DNA of 64,000 nucleotides, from positions 15,057-79,056 of the forward strand of contig CAJUNX010000008.1 of assembly GCA_910587865.1 (NCBI GenBank). The letters run 5' to 3'. Source of the DNA: an uncultured Roseburia sp. GTDB taxonomy: Bacteria; Bacillota; Clostridia; Lachnospirales; Lachnospiraceae. This document shows, in pieces, positions 44,460 to 52,619 of the stretch. The notes under the pieces were generated by a model. That model was not told where the DNA came from and did not search any database. It saw nothing but the letters and a program-made list of their open reading frames with translations. Position numbers and translations under genes: made by a program. Numbering within the stretch: position 1 is the stretch's first letter; each line of letters opens with the position of its first letter.

Positions 44460-44488
44460 AAAAAATTCCGGGACAAATGTCCCGGAAT
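44460..44488 (-). terminator. Intrinsic terminator of the rpsF-ssb-rpsR operon
   Basis: Perfect 10-bp arms (44465-44474 and 44479-44488) with a 4-base loop are followed by TTTTT on the minus strand, 16 bases after the rpsR stop. Confidence 0.85.
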
Positions 44489-44504
44489 CTCCTGTCGTCT
44501 TTTG

Positions 44505-44768
44505 TCAGTCGCATACATACGGCATCAGTGCCACGTGACGCGCTCTCTTGATCGCAACGGTCAGCGCTCTCTGGTGCTTTGCGCAGTTGCCTGTAATTCT
44601 GCGGGGAAGGATCTTCCCTCTCTCAGAGATATATCTCTTGAGCTTATTTGTGTCCTTGTAATCGATCACATTATCCTTGCCACAGAACACACAAACTTTT
44701 TTTCTTCTATGCATCGGGCGTCTCTTTGCCGGAGCGCCTTCTTTGTCTGCTGCTTTATTGTAAGCCAT
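44505..44768 (-). CDS. rpsR: Ribosomal protein S18
   Basis: This 30S protein has 87 residues. 'RRKKVCVFCGKDNVIDYKD' and 'GKILPRRITGNCAKHQRAL' are diagnostic, including zinc-ribbon-like cysteines in the first. It is the last gene of the rpsF-ssb-rpsR operon, 20 bases after ssb. Confidence 0.97.
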   Translation of the reverse strand: MAYNKAADKEGAPAKRRPMHRRKKVCVFCGKDNVIDYKDTNKLKRYISERGKILPRRITGNCAKHQRALTVAIKRARHVALMPYVCD

Positions 44769-44788
44769 GCCAATTTCCTCCTGTTCTC

Positions 44789-45235
44789 TCAGCTGAATGG
44801 TAACTCTTCATCTATTCCGTCCGGAATATTCATAAAGCCGTCACCTGCCGCACTGCCCGGCGACGGTCTGTCTGCGGGCGCATATCCTGAGCCGGAGTTA
44901 TCTCCGCCGGCATTCCTGCTCTCCGCAAATTCGTGATCCTCCACGACAACCTCCGTGGTATATACGCGCTGACCCTCCCGGTTGGTATAACTGCCGGTCT
45001 GAATCCGTCCGGTCACTGCGATCTTGGTACCCTTGCGCAGATACCGCTCCGCGAACTCGCCGGTACGTCCGAATGCCACGCACTGGATAAAATCAGCCGT
45101 CTGCTGATCCCCGTCTCTCTTAAATCTCCTGTCGACCGCCAGCGTATACCGCGCGACTGCCGTTGCCTGATCTCCCTGGGAATACCGGACTTCCGGATCC
45201 CTGGTCAGCCGTCCCATAAGAATTACTTTATTCAT
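44789..45235 (-). CDS. ssb: Single-stranded DNA-binding protein
   Basis: This 148-residue protein has the OB fold ('MNKVILMGRLTRDPEVRYS', 'DFIQCVAFGRTGEFAERYL') and a Gly/Ser/Pro linker. It ends in an acidic tip 'DEELPFS', the site where SSB binds its partners; the final extra Ser is slightly unusual. It lies 18 bases after rpsF. Confidence 0.96.
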   Translation of the reverse strand: MNKVILMGRLTRDPEVRYSQGDQATAVARYTLAVDRRFKRDGDQQTADFIQCVAFGRTGEFAERYLRKGTKIAVTGRIQTGSYTNREGQRVYTTEVVVEDHEFAESRNAGGDNSGSGYAPADRPSPGSAAGDGFMNIPDGIDEELPFS

Positions 45236-45253
45236 AATTAATTTCCTCTCTGT

Positions 45254-45544
45254 TTATGCCTCGTCTTTTCTGACGCATAAGAATCGAAGAATATTGTCCA
45301 TGATGCGAACATCGCGCTCTACCGCTGCCGGAACCGTCGTATCTGCATCAAACTGGATAAAGTAGTAATAGCCCTCCGTCATCTTCTGGATCTCGTAGGC
45401 AAGTCTCTTCTTACCCCAGTCTTCCACCTCCGTCACGGTTCCTCCGGCACGAGTAATGTACTCTTTTGCCTTCTCCACTACAGCTGTCCGCGCGTCATCC
45501 TCAATCTTAGCGCTGACAATGAGTGCTAACTCATACTTGTTCAT
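45254..45544 (-). CDS. rpsF: Ribosomal protein S6
   Basis: This 30S protein has 96 residues; 'KYELALIVSAKIEDDAR' and 'DWGKKRLAYEIQKMTEGYY' are diagnostic. ATG at 45544 has GGAGG before it, whereas the open frame extends to 45607 without one. It is the first gene of the operon, preceded by a leader that may bind S6:S18. Confidence 0.96.
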   Translation of the reverse strand: MNKYELALIVSAKIEDDARTAVVEKAKEYITRAGGTVTEVEDWGKKRLAYEIQKMTEGYYYFIQFDADTTVPAAVERDVRIMDNILRFLCVRKDEA

Positions 45545-45628
45545 GCGAATTTCCTCCTTCTGGTCTCTGGCCCGTCCATCCTGCCGGCAGGCATTGCTGG
45601 CGAGCAAGGAATTAATAATATATCACGA
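45545..45628 (-). promoter_or_regulatory. rpsF leader, possible S6:S18 autoregulatory RNA
   Basis: The 84-base leader contains GC-rich complementary segments (CCTGC and GCAGG with a central CCGG) ahead of the GGAGG site. S6:S18 complexes are known to bind rpsF leaders in many bacteria. I did not fit the full consensus here. Confidence 0.3.
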
Positions 45629-45634
45629 GCAACT

Positions 45635-45663
45635 ACTATAGCATGTTTTATCACATTTTTCAA
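45635..45663 (-). promoter_or_regulatory. Sigma-A promoter of rpsF-ssb-rpsR
   Basis: TTGAAA (45658-45663) and TATAGT (45635-45640) are separated by 17 bases on the minus strand. Confidence 0.7.
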
Positions 45664-45687
45664 GAGTTTTTTCAGAAATCCCGCAAC

Positions 45688-45710
45688 AAAAAACGGGCGG
45701 TCACCCGCCC
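45688..45710 (-). terminator. Intrinsic terminator of the alarmone synthetase gene
   Basis: GGGCGG/CCGCCC arms (45695-45700 and 45705-45710) are followed by GTTTTTTG on the minus strand. The gene's stop codon lies in the loop. Confidence 0.7.
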
Positions 45711-46435
45711 TCAATCCGTCTGCGGAGCTCCAGCATCTTATTGTCCACCTCCGCAATCAGATCCGAATAATTTTTTGTCTCCCTCTCCACGTGAAGAATC
45801 TGCGCCGTATTTTTTTTGTAGCACATCTGCGTATCCATCTCGGCCCAGTAATCCATGGCAAACGAGCGGATCTGCACCTCAACGCGGATTTCCTGCGTCC
45901 TGTCCCGGTAGGTTACGGGCACTCCCACGATCAGATGCACGCTCTGATAACCGCTTTTTTTGGGTCGCTTCACATAATCCTTTTCTTTGATGACGCGAAG
46001 ATCACTCTGCTCGCGGATCGCAGCGGCCACCTGATAGATATCGTCGCAAAAATAACAGACCACACGAATGCCGGCAATGTCATTTAATGTGGCGACCGCC
46101 GTCTCAAATGATATCTCATGCTGTTTTTTTACCAGCTTTCTTCCGATGCTCTCCGCCGTCTTGATCCGCGACGACAGGTTGCGGATGACCGGACGCCGGC
46201 TCTGAGCGGTCAGATCCGCATGAATCAGCCGAAGCTTTGCCCGTATCACATCAAGCGCATAGGTATAGCGAAGCTGCACCATCGGATTTTCCAGCTCTTC
46301 CTCCAATAAATCCTCCAGCGACAATTTCTCAGCTCCCGTAAGGTTTTCTTTTATATTTATTCTCTTTTTTTCTTTTTTAGAATCCCTATGCCTGTTTCCG
46401 CCGCAGGAGAAGCACGCTTTGTATCGTTTCATCAA
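45701..46435 (-). CDS. Small alarmone synthetase (RelA/SpoT-domain GTP pyrophosphokinase)
   Basis: The enzyme makes (p)ppGpp from ATP and GTP or GDP. The 244-residue protein has only a synthetase domain, as in RelP/RelQ. Motifs are 'LNDIAGIRVVCYF', 'IKEKDYVKRPKKSGYQSVHL' and 'RVEVQIRSFAMDYWAEMD'. There is no HD hydrolase domain. An extra basic, Cys-containing N terminus (about 1-30) is not usual. The first codon could be TTG at 46435 or the next ATG; AAGGAG lies about 10 bases upstream. Confidence 0.88.
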   Translation of the reverse strand: MMKRYKACFSCGGNRHRDSKKEKKRINIKENLTGAEKLSLEDLLEEELENPMVQLRYTYALDVIRAKLRLIHADLTAQSRRPVIRNLSSRIKTAESIGRKLVKKQHEISFETAVATLNDIAGIRVVCYFCDDIYQVAAAIREQSDLRVIKEKDYVKRPKKSGYQSVHLIVGVPVTYRDRTQEIRVEVQIRSFAMDYWAEMDTQMCYKKNTAQILHVERETKNYSDLIAEVDNKMLELRRRIEGG

Positions 46436-46527
46436 ACCTGTCTGTCTCCTTTTCCACCATGATTTCCGAAAGAATCCCGGATTTTCTGATTATGTTTGAA
46501 GACACACAGAAAATATAGCGAATCCTG

Positions 46528-46632
46528 TCATGTAGATCCGCTTTTTATTTTGCCGCTTCGATACTCCTTCGGCGACAGCCCGCTGTAATTTTTAAACAGA
46601 CGTGAAAAATATGAAAAATTATCATTTCTCAT
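46528..46632 (-). pseudogene. C-terminal remnant of an AraC-family regulator
   Basis: This 34-codon piece reads 'NFSYFSRLFKNYSGLSPKEY' before a TGA, which is the second recognition region of AraC-type DNA-binding domains. Nothing upstream continues the domain: a palindrome occupies the place. It looks like a regulator gene truncated by deletion next to the alpha/beta hydrolase gene. Confidence 0.6.
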
Positions 46633-46639
46633 GTTTGGC

Positions 46640-46694
46640 GGGTCACAAAGTCATGCTTTTTCACGCAGGCGTGAAACACATGACCTTTTGACCC
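46640..46694. repeat. Long interrupted palindrome
   Basis: Three successive 6-bp arms pair symmetrically: GGGTCA with TGACCC, GTCATG with CATGAC, and TTCACG with CGTGAA, closing on a 4-base CAGG loop. The 55-base element adjoins the AraC remnant and lies 37 bases past the stop of the alpha/beta hydrolase gene. It may be a dispersed repeat, a small mobile-element end or a terminator. Confidence 0.5.
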
Positions 46695-46730
46695 TGGCAT
46701 CATATAAATATGGTAAAATTTGCAGCTGTA

Positions 46731-48203
46731 TCATTCCGGCAGGCCCCGCCGCTTCGCCGCGGCCACCACCCGGGCAATCAGCTCCTCCCGGTCCTCCTCC
46801 AGCACATAGCCAAAGGCAACCGCCTGTGCGGCGTTTTCTCTTACAAGAGTCTCATAATGGTTCAGATTCTGATACAGCGCTATGAGCTTCTCCCGGCCAA
46901 AGGGCATTACATGACCGAACATTTCCTGAATGCCGCCATCCGCCATTTTACTGAAACTTTTATAGGCGCCGGTCGGATAATCCACCGCCGGATGACGGAT
47001 GCCGCCCTGTGCATTGCCAAATGCGTCGGTCACATTTTCCACCTGGTTGAAAATGACGCCTTCCGCCTCCGGTTTCCGATAGGTCATGCGTGTCTTTATC
47101 GCCGGCGCATGGGGCGCCGGGATCCCCTTTATCGCCCAGTTATATAAATGATAGAAGGCCGCGTTAAAAACAGCCTCATAGGGGCAGTCCATGGGTTCGC
47201 CCTCGCAGCCGTACCACTCATTTCCGATGCCGATCCGGTCAAGATCTTCCCTCTGATACCCCTCGTAATATTCTAACAGATTATATTTCGTGTCGTGACT
47301 GGAGGCCGGGATCTGCCAGGTGCGGAATTTGAACTCCGGCTCGTCAAAATCGCCGTGCCAGTATGCGTACCGGTTCTCGCTCTCCGTGTTGACCGCAATG
47401 ACCGGCTCCTTTCCGCCCAGAATGCTGCCCTGCGGAATCCCCTTCTGTCCGAAGACAAATGCGGAGCTGTAGGCGTTCATCGGCGCATCCGACGCCCCGC
47501 AGCCGGCCAGCAGATAGCCGTCGAAAAGCTTCCCGTCCTTCTCGATTTCCGGGAGATACGCAAAGGAATGCAGGATCCGGGCGATATACCCGCCTGACTG
47601 GGACCAGCCGGTCAGGAACAGATGCGGCTTTCCGTATGCGTGCAGCGGGTTCCTCTCCCCGTCCTTTTGCAGCAGGCGGGCCAGATCGATTAACATATCC
47701 CAGAACAGCCCGCTCTCGTATTCCTCCATAAACAGCATGGGCACATTCGCAATCTCCGGGATGGGTGTACGGCTTTTATCCGGGTTGTCCCAGTTTAACG
47801 GTGCATAGCGCTCCGGATCAAAGCGCCGCAGTGCATCCAGCACCTGTCCCTTGCTGGTGATGCCGATGTAAATATCGCCGTTTCTCGTGAAAAACTTCCA
47901 GGAATTCACCCACATCCGATCGATATCGATCATCGCAGTGGCGTTTAGCACCTCAATTACAATATTCCCGCTGAAGCGGCTGATATCCTTTGGTCTGCGC
48001 ACCAGAAGACGCGTGGTGTACGGGGCGTCCGCGATCTCCACATACGGGGTCTGATCCGGATTCTCGCCGTAGACATTTGCCGTACCGCTCATAAAATATT
48101 CATCCTCCGCATAGCCGATTTTGGAAAATCCGCATTTCTCCGCCGCGGATGCAAAGGGATGCGTCCCCTCCGCCACCGGAATCTGTTTTACCTCTGTAAT
48201 CAT
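46731..48203 (-). CDS. Alpha/beta hydrolase domain-containing protein
   Basis: The 490-residue protein resembles the 'alpha/beta hydrolase domain' family (PF20091 type). The nucleophile Ser is in 'LTGWSQSGGYIARIL', and a probable catalytic His lies in 'PASSHDTKYN'. 'NIVIEVLNATAMIDIDRMW' is typical of the family. No signal peptide is seen. Substrates are esters or amides of unknown type. It is divergent from the DUF4038-type glycosidase across a shared promoter, suggesting joint use, for example de-esterification of a plant or mucin glycan. Confidence 0.78.
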   Translation of the reverse strand: MITEVKQIPVAEGTHPFASAAEKCGFSKIGYAEDEYFMSGTANVYGENPDQTPYVEIADAPYTTRLLVRRPKDISRFSGNIVIEVLNATAMIDIDRMWVNSWKFFTRNGDIYIGITSKGQVLDALRRFDPERYAPLNWDNPDKSRTPIPEIANVPMLFMEEYESGLFWDMLIDLARLLQKDGERNPLHAYGKPHLFLTGWSQSGGYIARILHSFAYLPEIEKDGKLFDGYLLAGCGASDAPMNAYSSAFVFGQKGIPQGSILGGKEPVIAVNTESENRYAYWHGDFDEPEFKFRTWQIPASSHDTKYNLLEYYEGYQREDLDRIGIGNEWYGCEGEPMDCPYEAVFNAAFYHLYNWAIKGIPAPHAPAIKTRMTYRKPEAEGVIFNQVENVTDAFGNAQGGIRHPAVDYPTGAYKSFSKMADGGIQEMFGHVMPFGREKLIALYQNLNHYETLVRENAAQAVAFGYVLEEDREELIARVVAAAKRRGLPE

Positions 48204-48265
48204 CTGTGTCTCCTCCTTCTTTTTGATCCGATCCTCTGCCCTCTGGCATCCGATCGTTTTCCCTC

Positions 48266-48366
48266 ATTATAAATTGTTTTTGGCAAATGTCAATATATTG
48301 TTAGGCTAATAATATATGTTATATTTGGCTAATAATATTGACATATTAGGCATCTTCTGTTATGCT
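48266..48366. promoter_or_regulatory. Divergent promoters with repeated operator-like sites
   Basis: Minus strand: TTGACA (48288-48293), 16 bases, TATAAT (48266-48271). Plus strand: TTGACA (48338-48343), 17 bases, TATGCT (48361-48366). Between them the 12-mer GGCTAATAATAT occurs twice (48304-48315 and 48327-48338), 23 bases apart, about two helical turns. A LacI-type repressor encoded at 50841 is the nearest candidate binder. Confidence 0.65.
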
Positions 48367-48477
48367 CTGTAAACGAGGATGACAGGAAACAACGGACAGC
48401 ACACGATGCGAACTGCTCTTATTCATGAAACAAAAGCCTGCATCATACAAAAGGAATCATATCAGGAGGAATTTAAC

Positions 48478-50112
48478 ATGGCACAGACATTTTCAACCGA
48501 AGCATGGCGACAGGTGATCATTCCCTATGAGATCGCCGCGGACTACGACAACCCGTTTCTCGACGTCTCGATTCAGGCGGCCTTTACCGGGCCGGATGGG
48601 CAGACCATCACGAGAGAGGCCTACTGGGACGGTGGGCGCAGCTACAAATTCGCTTTTGCCCCCATCACGGAGGGGATCTGGAGCTGGAAGGTATCGGCCC
48701 CGAAGGAGACCGGGATCAGCGGGGAAACCGGGACGGTCTCCTGCGTGCCCTATACCGGAGATCTCCCCATCTACCGCCACGGTTTTCTCCGTGTACATGA
48801 ATCCGGGCGTTCTCTCTGCCATGCGGACGGCACACCGTTTTTCTGGCTCGGGGACACCCACTGGGAATTTGCGTACCGGGAGCGCTGGGACGAATCCAAT
48901 CACCCGGAAATGGACAGCATGTTCCGCGGCATGGCTGACCGGCGTGTCCGCCAGGGCTTCAATATCTATCAGACCAACCTGCGCAGCGACGCCTGGCCGG
49001 ACCGCGGCGGGGAATCCCCTTACTGGAGAAAAGGAGACGCGGGCGAATATCCCAATGTGGCCTTTTATCAGGAAGAACTCGACCGGCGCATGTACTATCT
49101 CGCCGACCTGGGGCTGGTAAACGCCCTCGGCTTCGGATGGTTTATGTCGGTCTTTTCCGAGGGGATCGCGCACTGGAAAAATACCGCGCGCTATATCCTG
49201 GCGCGCTACGGAGCGCTTCCCATCGTATGGACCCTCGCCGGGGAGGTCGCGGGCTATGCACCGGAACCGGACCGGACGAATTTTATCAACGCATGGCGCG
49301 AGGTCGCGCTCTGGATCTCCGAACATGACGGATATCGCACCCTGCAGACCGCACACTACGACAACCATCGTCCGTTTTCGGAATATTATTATGACGAGGA
49401 CTGGTATGATTTTACCTTAAATCAGGCCGGGCATGGCGATTTTCGGATCAGCGCCCACGATTTTTACAGCTACTGCCAGGCTCACCCGGCAAAACCCTTT
49501 GTCGAAGGTGAATCCATGTACGAATTCTGCTCCACCTTAGAGGAAAGCGGGACGCGGCTGTGCACCGCAGATATGCTGCGCCGGGTAGCATACACGGCAA
49601 TCCAGTGCGGCGCCTGCGGCTATACCTACGGTGCGCAGGGGATCTGGGATACGGTCTGGAAAAAAAATGAAATCAGTCCTTCACCGGTCAGCGTCTTCAA
49701 CCGCTTCGGCATCACCTGGTACGAGGCCATCGACGGGATCGGAGCCGCGCAGATGGGTTATCTTCGCCGGTTTTATGAGGAGCTGCATTTCGAGGAGCTG
49801 CGGCCGGTGCTGACACCGGGACTCTCGCCCTTCGGCGATTTTGAGGAGCCGGGAGAACACCCCTCCATGCATGACCCCCTGACGCTTGCCGCGCCGGACG
49901 CTGACCGCTTCGTGGTCTACTATAATTCCAACACCCGCGGCGGCTGCCGGATCCGGAATATGCGGGACTGTGCGTACACTGCGCAGTGGTTTAACCCGCG
50001 GACCGCGGAATGGAGTGTCTGCGAGGAGCGCCTGACACCGGAGGACGGCTGCTGGCGTGCGCCGGGCAGGCCGGACGGGGACGACTGGCTTTTGGTGATA
50101 AAAAGCATCTGA
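48478..50112 (+). CDS. DUF5060/DUF4038-type glycoside hydrolase
   Basis: The 544-residue protein has an N-terminal beta-sandwich (about 1-95, DUF5060-like). The TIM-barrel DUF4038 domain follows ('ADGTPFFWLGDTHWEFAYRE', 'RRVRQGFNIYQTNL'), then a C-terminal beta domain (about 460-543). Candidate catalytic Glu residues are in 'WTLAGEVAGYAP' and 'PFVEGESMYEF', as in GH140-like enzymes, which include apiosidases. No signal peptide is seen. ATG at 48478 has AGGAGG before it; an open extension to 48379 lacks one. The true substrate is unknown. Confidence 0.78.
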   Translation: MAQTFSTEAWRQVIIPYEIAADYDNPFLDVSIQAAFTGPDGQTITREAYWDGGRSYKFAFAPITEGIWSWKVSAPKETGISGETGTVSCVPYTGDLPIYRHGFLRVHESGRSLCHADGTPFFWLGDTHWEFAYRERWDESNHPEMDSMFRGMADRRVRQGFNIYQTNLRSDAWPDRGGESPYWRKGDAGEYPNVAFYQEELDRRMYYLADLGLVNALGFGWFMSVFSEGIAHWKNTARYILARYGALPIVWTLAGEVAGYAPEPDRTNFINAWREVALWISEHDGYRTLQTAHYDNHRPFSEYYYDEDWYDFTLNQAGHGDFRISAHDFYSYCQAHPAKPFVEGESMYEFCSTLEESGTRLCTADMLRRVAYTAIQCGACGYTYGAQGIWDTVWKKNEISPSPVSVFNRFGITWYEAIDGIGAAQMGYLRRFYEELHFEELRPVLTPGLSPFGDFEEPGEHPSMHDPLTLAAPDADRFVVYYNSNTRGGCRIRNMRDCAYTAQWFNPRTAEWSVCEERLTPEDGCWRAPGRPDGDDWLLVIKSI

Positions 50113-50197
50113 AAAAAGCGATGACTTTTTGGGGATCTCATGCTAAACTAAGGATGGATGCATCTGTGATATATGTCGTTTCAGAAAGGGTGATTTT

Positions 50198-50488
50198 ATG
50201 TACAGGTTAGAACTTAGTTTTGATACAGAAGTACTGGATGCGGATGCTGTCAGGGAAATGTGCAAGAAAACAGACGAAATATTTGAATCAGAAGATCTGG
50301 ACTGTGTTGACTGCCAGCCTGGTAAAAGGATCTATCTGGATAAGGGAAGAAAACAGGACTACGGAAGATTCTGGGCAGCTATTTTTGCATTAAAGGATGC
50401 TTCATGGCTGGCAGAACACATCAAGGAATGTTTTTGGTATAACGGGACATCGAAAGAAAATCTGATTACAGAATTTCTGAGGAGTTAA
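50198..50488 (+). CDS. Putative antitoxin partner of the VapD-type toxin
   Basis: This 96-residue protein of unknown family has several Cys and acidic residues ('ESEDLDCVDCQPGKRIYL'). It stops 3 bases before the vapD-like gene, whose ribosome site overlaps its end, so the two are co-translated. In characterised VapXD pairs a small upstream protein neutralises VapD; this gene has the same position. The pair is more AT-rich than its neighbours, suggesting acquisition. Its antitoxin role is inferred from arrangement only. Confidence 0.55.
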   Translation: MYRLELSFDTEVLDADAVREMCKKTDEIFESEDLDCVDCQPGKRIYLDKGRKQDYGRFWAAIFALKDASWLAEHIKECFWYNGTSKENLITEFLRS

Positions 50489-50491
50489 AAG

Positions 50492-50800
50492 ATGGACAAT
50501 TCTCTTCGTAAAGGAATTAATTTCGATCTGGATACAGCGGCATTACAGCAACATTACCCGAAAGGGGACTGGCATAATGCTTACTATGACGTACGTGCTT
50601 ATTTTGAAAAAACTGGTTTTGAACATATTCAGGGTTCTGGCTATCATTCTGTAAAGCCTATGTCCGAAGCGAAAGCAATGGCGGTCATTTATCGGATGAC
50701 AAAAGAGCTTCCATGGCTGAATTTTTGTGTAAGCATATGCACAATTGCTGATGTACCGGAACTGTTTGACATTTCACATGTCTTTCAGGAGAGAACCTGA
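50492..50800 (+). CDS. vapD: VapD-family endoribonuclease (Cas2-like fold), putative toxin
   Basis: The protein has 102 residues, near the usual VapD length. 'KGINFDLDTAALQQHYP', 'AYYDVRAYFEKTGFEHIQGS' and 'GYHSVKPM' match the VapD family. The conserved N-terminal Asp after a beta strand and the 'QGSGYHS' loop are likely catalytic. VapD proteins are Cas2-related RNases; no CRISPR gene is near. It is coupled to the preceding gene and lies between a glycosidase and a LacI regulator, a typical placement of a small inserted module. Confidence 0.78.
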   Translation: MDNSLRKGINFDLDTAALQQHYPKGDWHNAYYDVRAYFEKTGFEHIQGSGYHSVKPMSEAKAMAVIYRMTKELPWLNFCVSICTIADVPELFDISHVFQERT

Positions 50801-50840
50801 ATACAGCCTGAACTGTTTATAATATGGAAGGGACAGACAC

Positions 50841-51914
50841 ATGGGAACGATTTCGATGAAAGAGCTGGCCGATTCCCTCGGCGTGAGCACCGCCTCCGTC
50901 TCCGTCGCCCTGCGGGGCAAACCAGGAATCTCGGAGGAGACCAGGAGCCGGATTCTCGCGGAGGCAAAACGGTGCGGATATGATATGAAGCGCCTGCGCG
51001 CAAATGAATCAAAGGGCGTGATCGCGCTGCTGGATTATACCTACGATCGTAATTTTGGTTCCGAAAAGGATTCGCATCTGCTCTATTCCCAGTTTACCGA
51101 GGCGGCGTGCCAGGCGATCCGTCAGAACGGCTACACGCCACTCGGTCCTCTCGCCGTTGACGATGTCTCTGATGTTCTCCCGACAGATGTAAGCGGTTTT
51201 CTCTGCCTGGGCGGAGGCTTATACTCTGCCCTGACGGAACTGCCATTCGAAGAAAACGTTCCTTTTGTCATCGCCGGGAACGCCCTTTCCCATCTGCCGG
51301 TCACAACGGTCACCCACGACAACATTTACGGGATTCATGAGGCGGCTGTGCACCTGAAATCCCTTGGGCACACGCGGATTGGATTTGTGCGCATCCTTCC
51401 GGGCGGAATCGGGCAGGAGCGTCTCGACGCCTTTTATCTCGCCCTAAAAGACCTTGGCCTGACTGCCGCCGCTGTGGTGGATGCCTCCCCCGAAGATGCC
51501 TCCTTCACTGGCTGCGAGGCGGATGTGGATATTCTGATCGACCGGCTGTCCGCCCGGATCGGACCGGGACCGCTGCAGGCAACCGCTTATCTCTGCGACA
51601 ACGATCTGGCAGCAGCGGCTTTTATGCGCATCCTGCGGGACCTTGGAAAGAAGCCGGGGGAGGAGATCGCCGTCATCGGGTTTGACGATCAGCCCTTTGC
51701 CGCGCTCTTAGAACCGCCTCTGACCAGCATTCGGACGTACGAATCCGAGCTGGCCGCCGTGTGCGTGGATCAGCTGATCTACTCCATCACGCATCCAGAC
51801 ACGCCCGCGCGCCACATCCGGATCGCTACAAAGCTTTATTGCAGGGAAAGCACGCTGCTCTCCGCCTCAGACTTTGGCGCCACGAAGCGTGCCGCTCCCT
51901 CTGGTGTTTCCTAA
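50841..51914 (+). CDS. LacI-family transcriptional regulator
   Basis: The 357-residue protein has the N-terminal LacI helix-turn-helix ('ISMKELADSLGVSTASVSVA', 'GKPGISEETRSRILAEA'). A periplasmic-binding-protein-like sensor domain follows, with 'VTHDNIYGIHEAAVHL', 'YLCDNDLAAAAF' and 'IAVIGFDDQPFAALL'. It probably represses the divergent alpha/beta hydrolase and glycosidase genes upstream through the repeated sites at 48304-48338. The ligand is unknown. Confidence 0.9.
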   Translation: MGTISMKELADSLGVSTASVSVALRGKPGISEETRSRILAEAKRCGYDMKRLRANESKGVIALLDYTYDRNFGSEKDSHLLYSQFTEAACQAIRQNGYTPLGPLAVDDVSDVLPTDVSGFLCLGGGLYSALTELPFEENVPFVIAGNALSHLPVTTVTHDNIYGIHEAAVHLKSLGHTRIGFVRILPGGIGQERLDAFYLALKDLGLTAAAVVDASPEDASFTGCEADVDILIDRLSARIGPGPLQATAYLCDNDLAAAAFMRILRDLGKKPGEEIAVIGFDDQPFAALLEPPLTSIRTYESELAAVCVDQLIYSITHPDTPARHIRIATKLYCRESTLLSASDFGATKRAAPSGVS

Positions 51915-51962
51915 AACGGCAGCGCGCACCGCGCGCGAATAATCCGGGTACGGCAGGATGCG

Positions 51963-52619
51963 CTATGCCCCTCGATGATACCAGAACGGCAGAGTCATCC
52001 CCCCGGGAATCCTCTCCCGAAGCAGAATCCCCAGCGCGATAAGCACGATAGCGGTCAGAAGAAAACAACCCCGATGCGCCGGCTGATTGCGCATCAGCGG
52101 AAACAGCCCGAGCCAGCCGAGCTTTCCGGCAATCCCGATATTTCCCATATAATATAGAAGAGACACCATATATCCGATCACCGGCTGGTTTGTCACCGCA
52201 CCGGCAAAAAAGCCGGTCGCGCCGAGAAACAGCGCCTCGGAATACGCTGCGGAAAACAGGCTGCCCGCGTCAAATTCACTGCCGCCGCAATGTAAGCGCA
52301 GCAGAAAGATTCCCATCGTCACGGCGAGCACCGGCACCGCCAGAAACAGGCGCCCGAGATAAAGCCGCCACATCGGCGTCACTTTTGTCCGCTTCAGTTC
52401 CCAGATCTGCTGATCCGTCTCCGGAGCAAACAGCGGCGTCAGCAGCAGTATCCCGGCCAGGGCGGCATACATTTCCATCACCTGCGCCGACGCTCCCGCG
52501 TCCAGATTGCGGAAGCTTATGATCGCGCCGGATACGGCGATGAGCAAAGCGGTAATCCCAAGATGCGGCAGATAGTGATGTCTCACAAAGCTAATCATGA
52601 GTTTTGCGTATTTTTCCAC
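51963..52619 (-). CDS. ABC-2-type membrane protein, small permease
   Basis: This 218-residue protein has about six hydrophobic segments, for example 'HLGITALLIAVSGAIISFRN' and 'GCFLLTAIVLIALGILLRER'. 'DQQIWELKRTKVTPMWRLYL' resembles the cytosolic loop of ABC-2 permeases. The start is GTG at 52619 with GAGGGG upstream. It overlaps the large permease by 29 bases. It is the last gene of the ABC-regulator set. Confidence 0.7.
   Translation of the reverse strand: MEKYAKLMISFVRHHYLPHLGITALLIAVSGAIISFRNLDAGASAQVMEMYAALAGILLLTPLFAPETDQQIWELKRTKVTPMWRLYLGRLFLAVPVLAVTMGIFLLRLHCGGSEFDAGSLFSAAYSEALFLGATGFFAGAVTNQPVIGYMVSLLYYMGNIGIAGKLGWLGLFPLMRNQPAHRGCFLLTAIVLIALGILLRERIPGGMTLPFWYHRGA

Noticed and set aside
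48493..49368. 291-codon open frame on the minus strand inside the glycosidase gene
   Set aside because: It is antisense to a well-supported gene, has no ribosome site and no recognisable motif; GC-rich codon use creates such frames.
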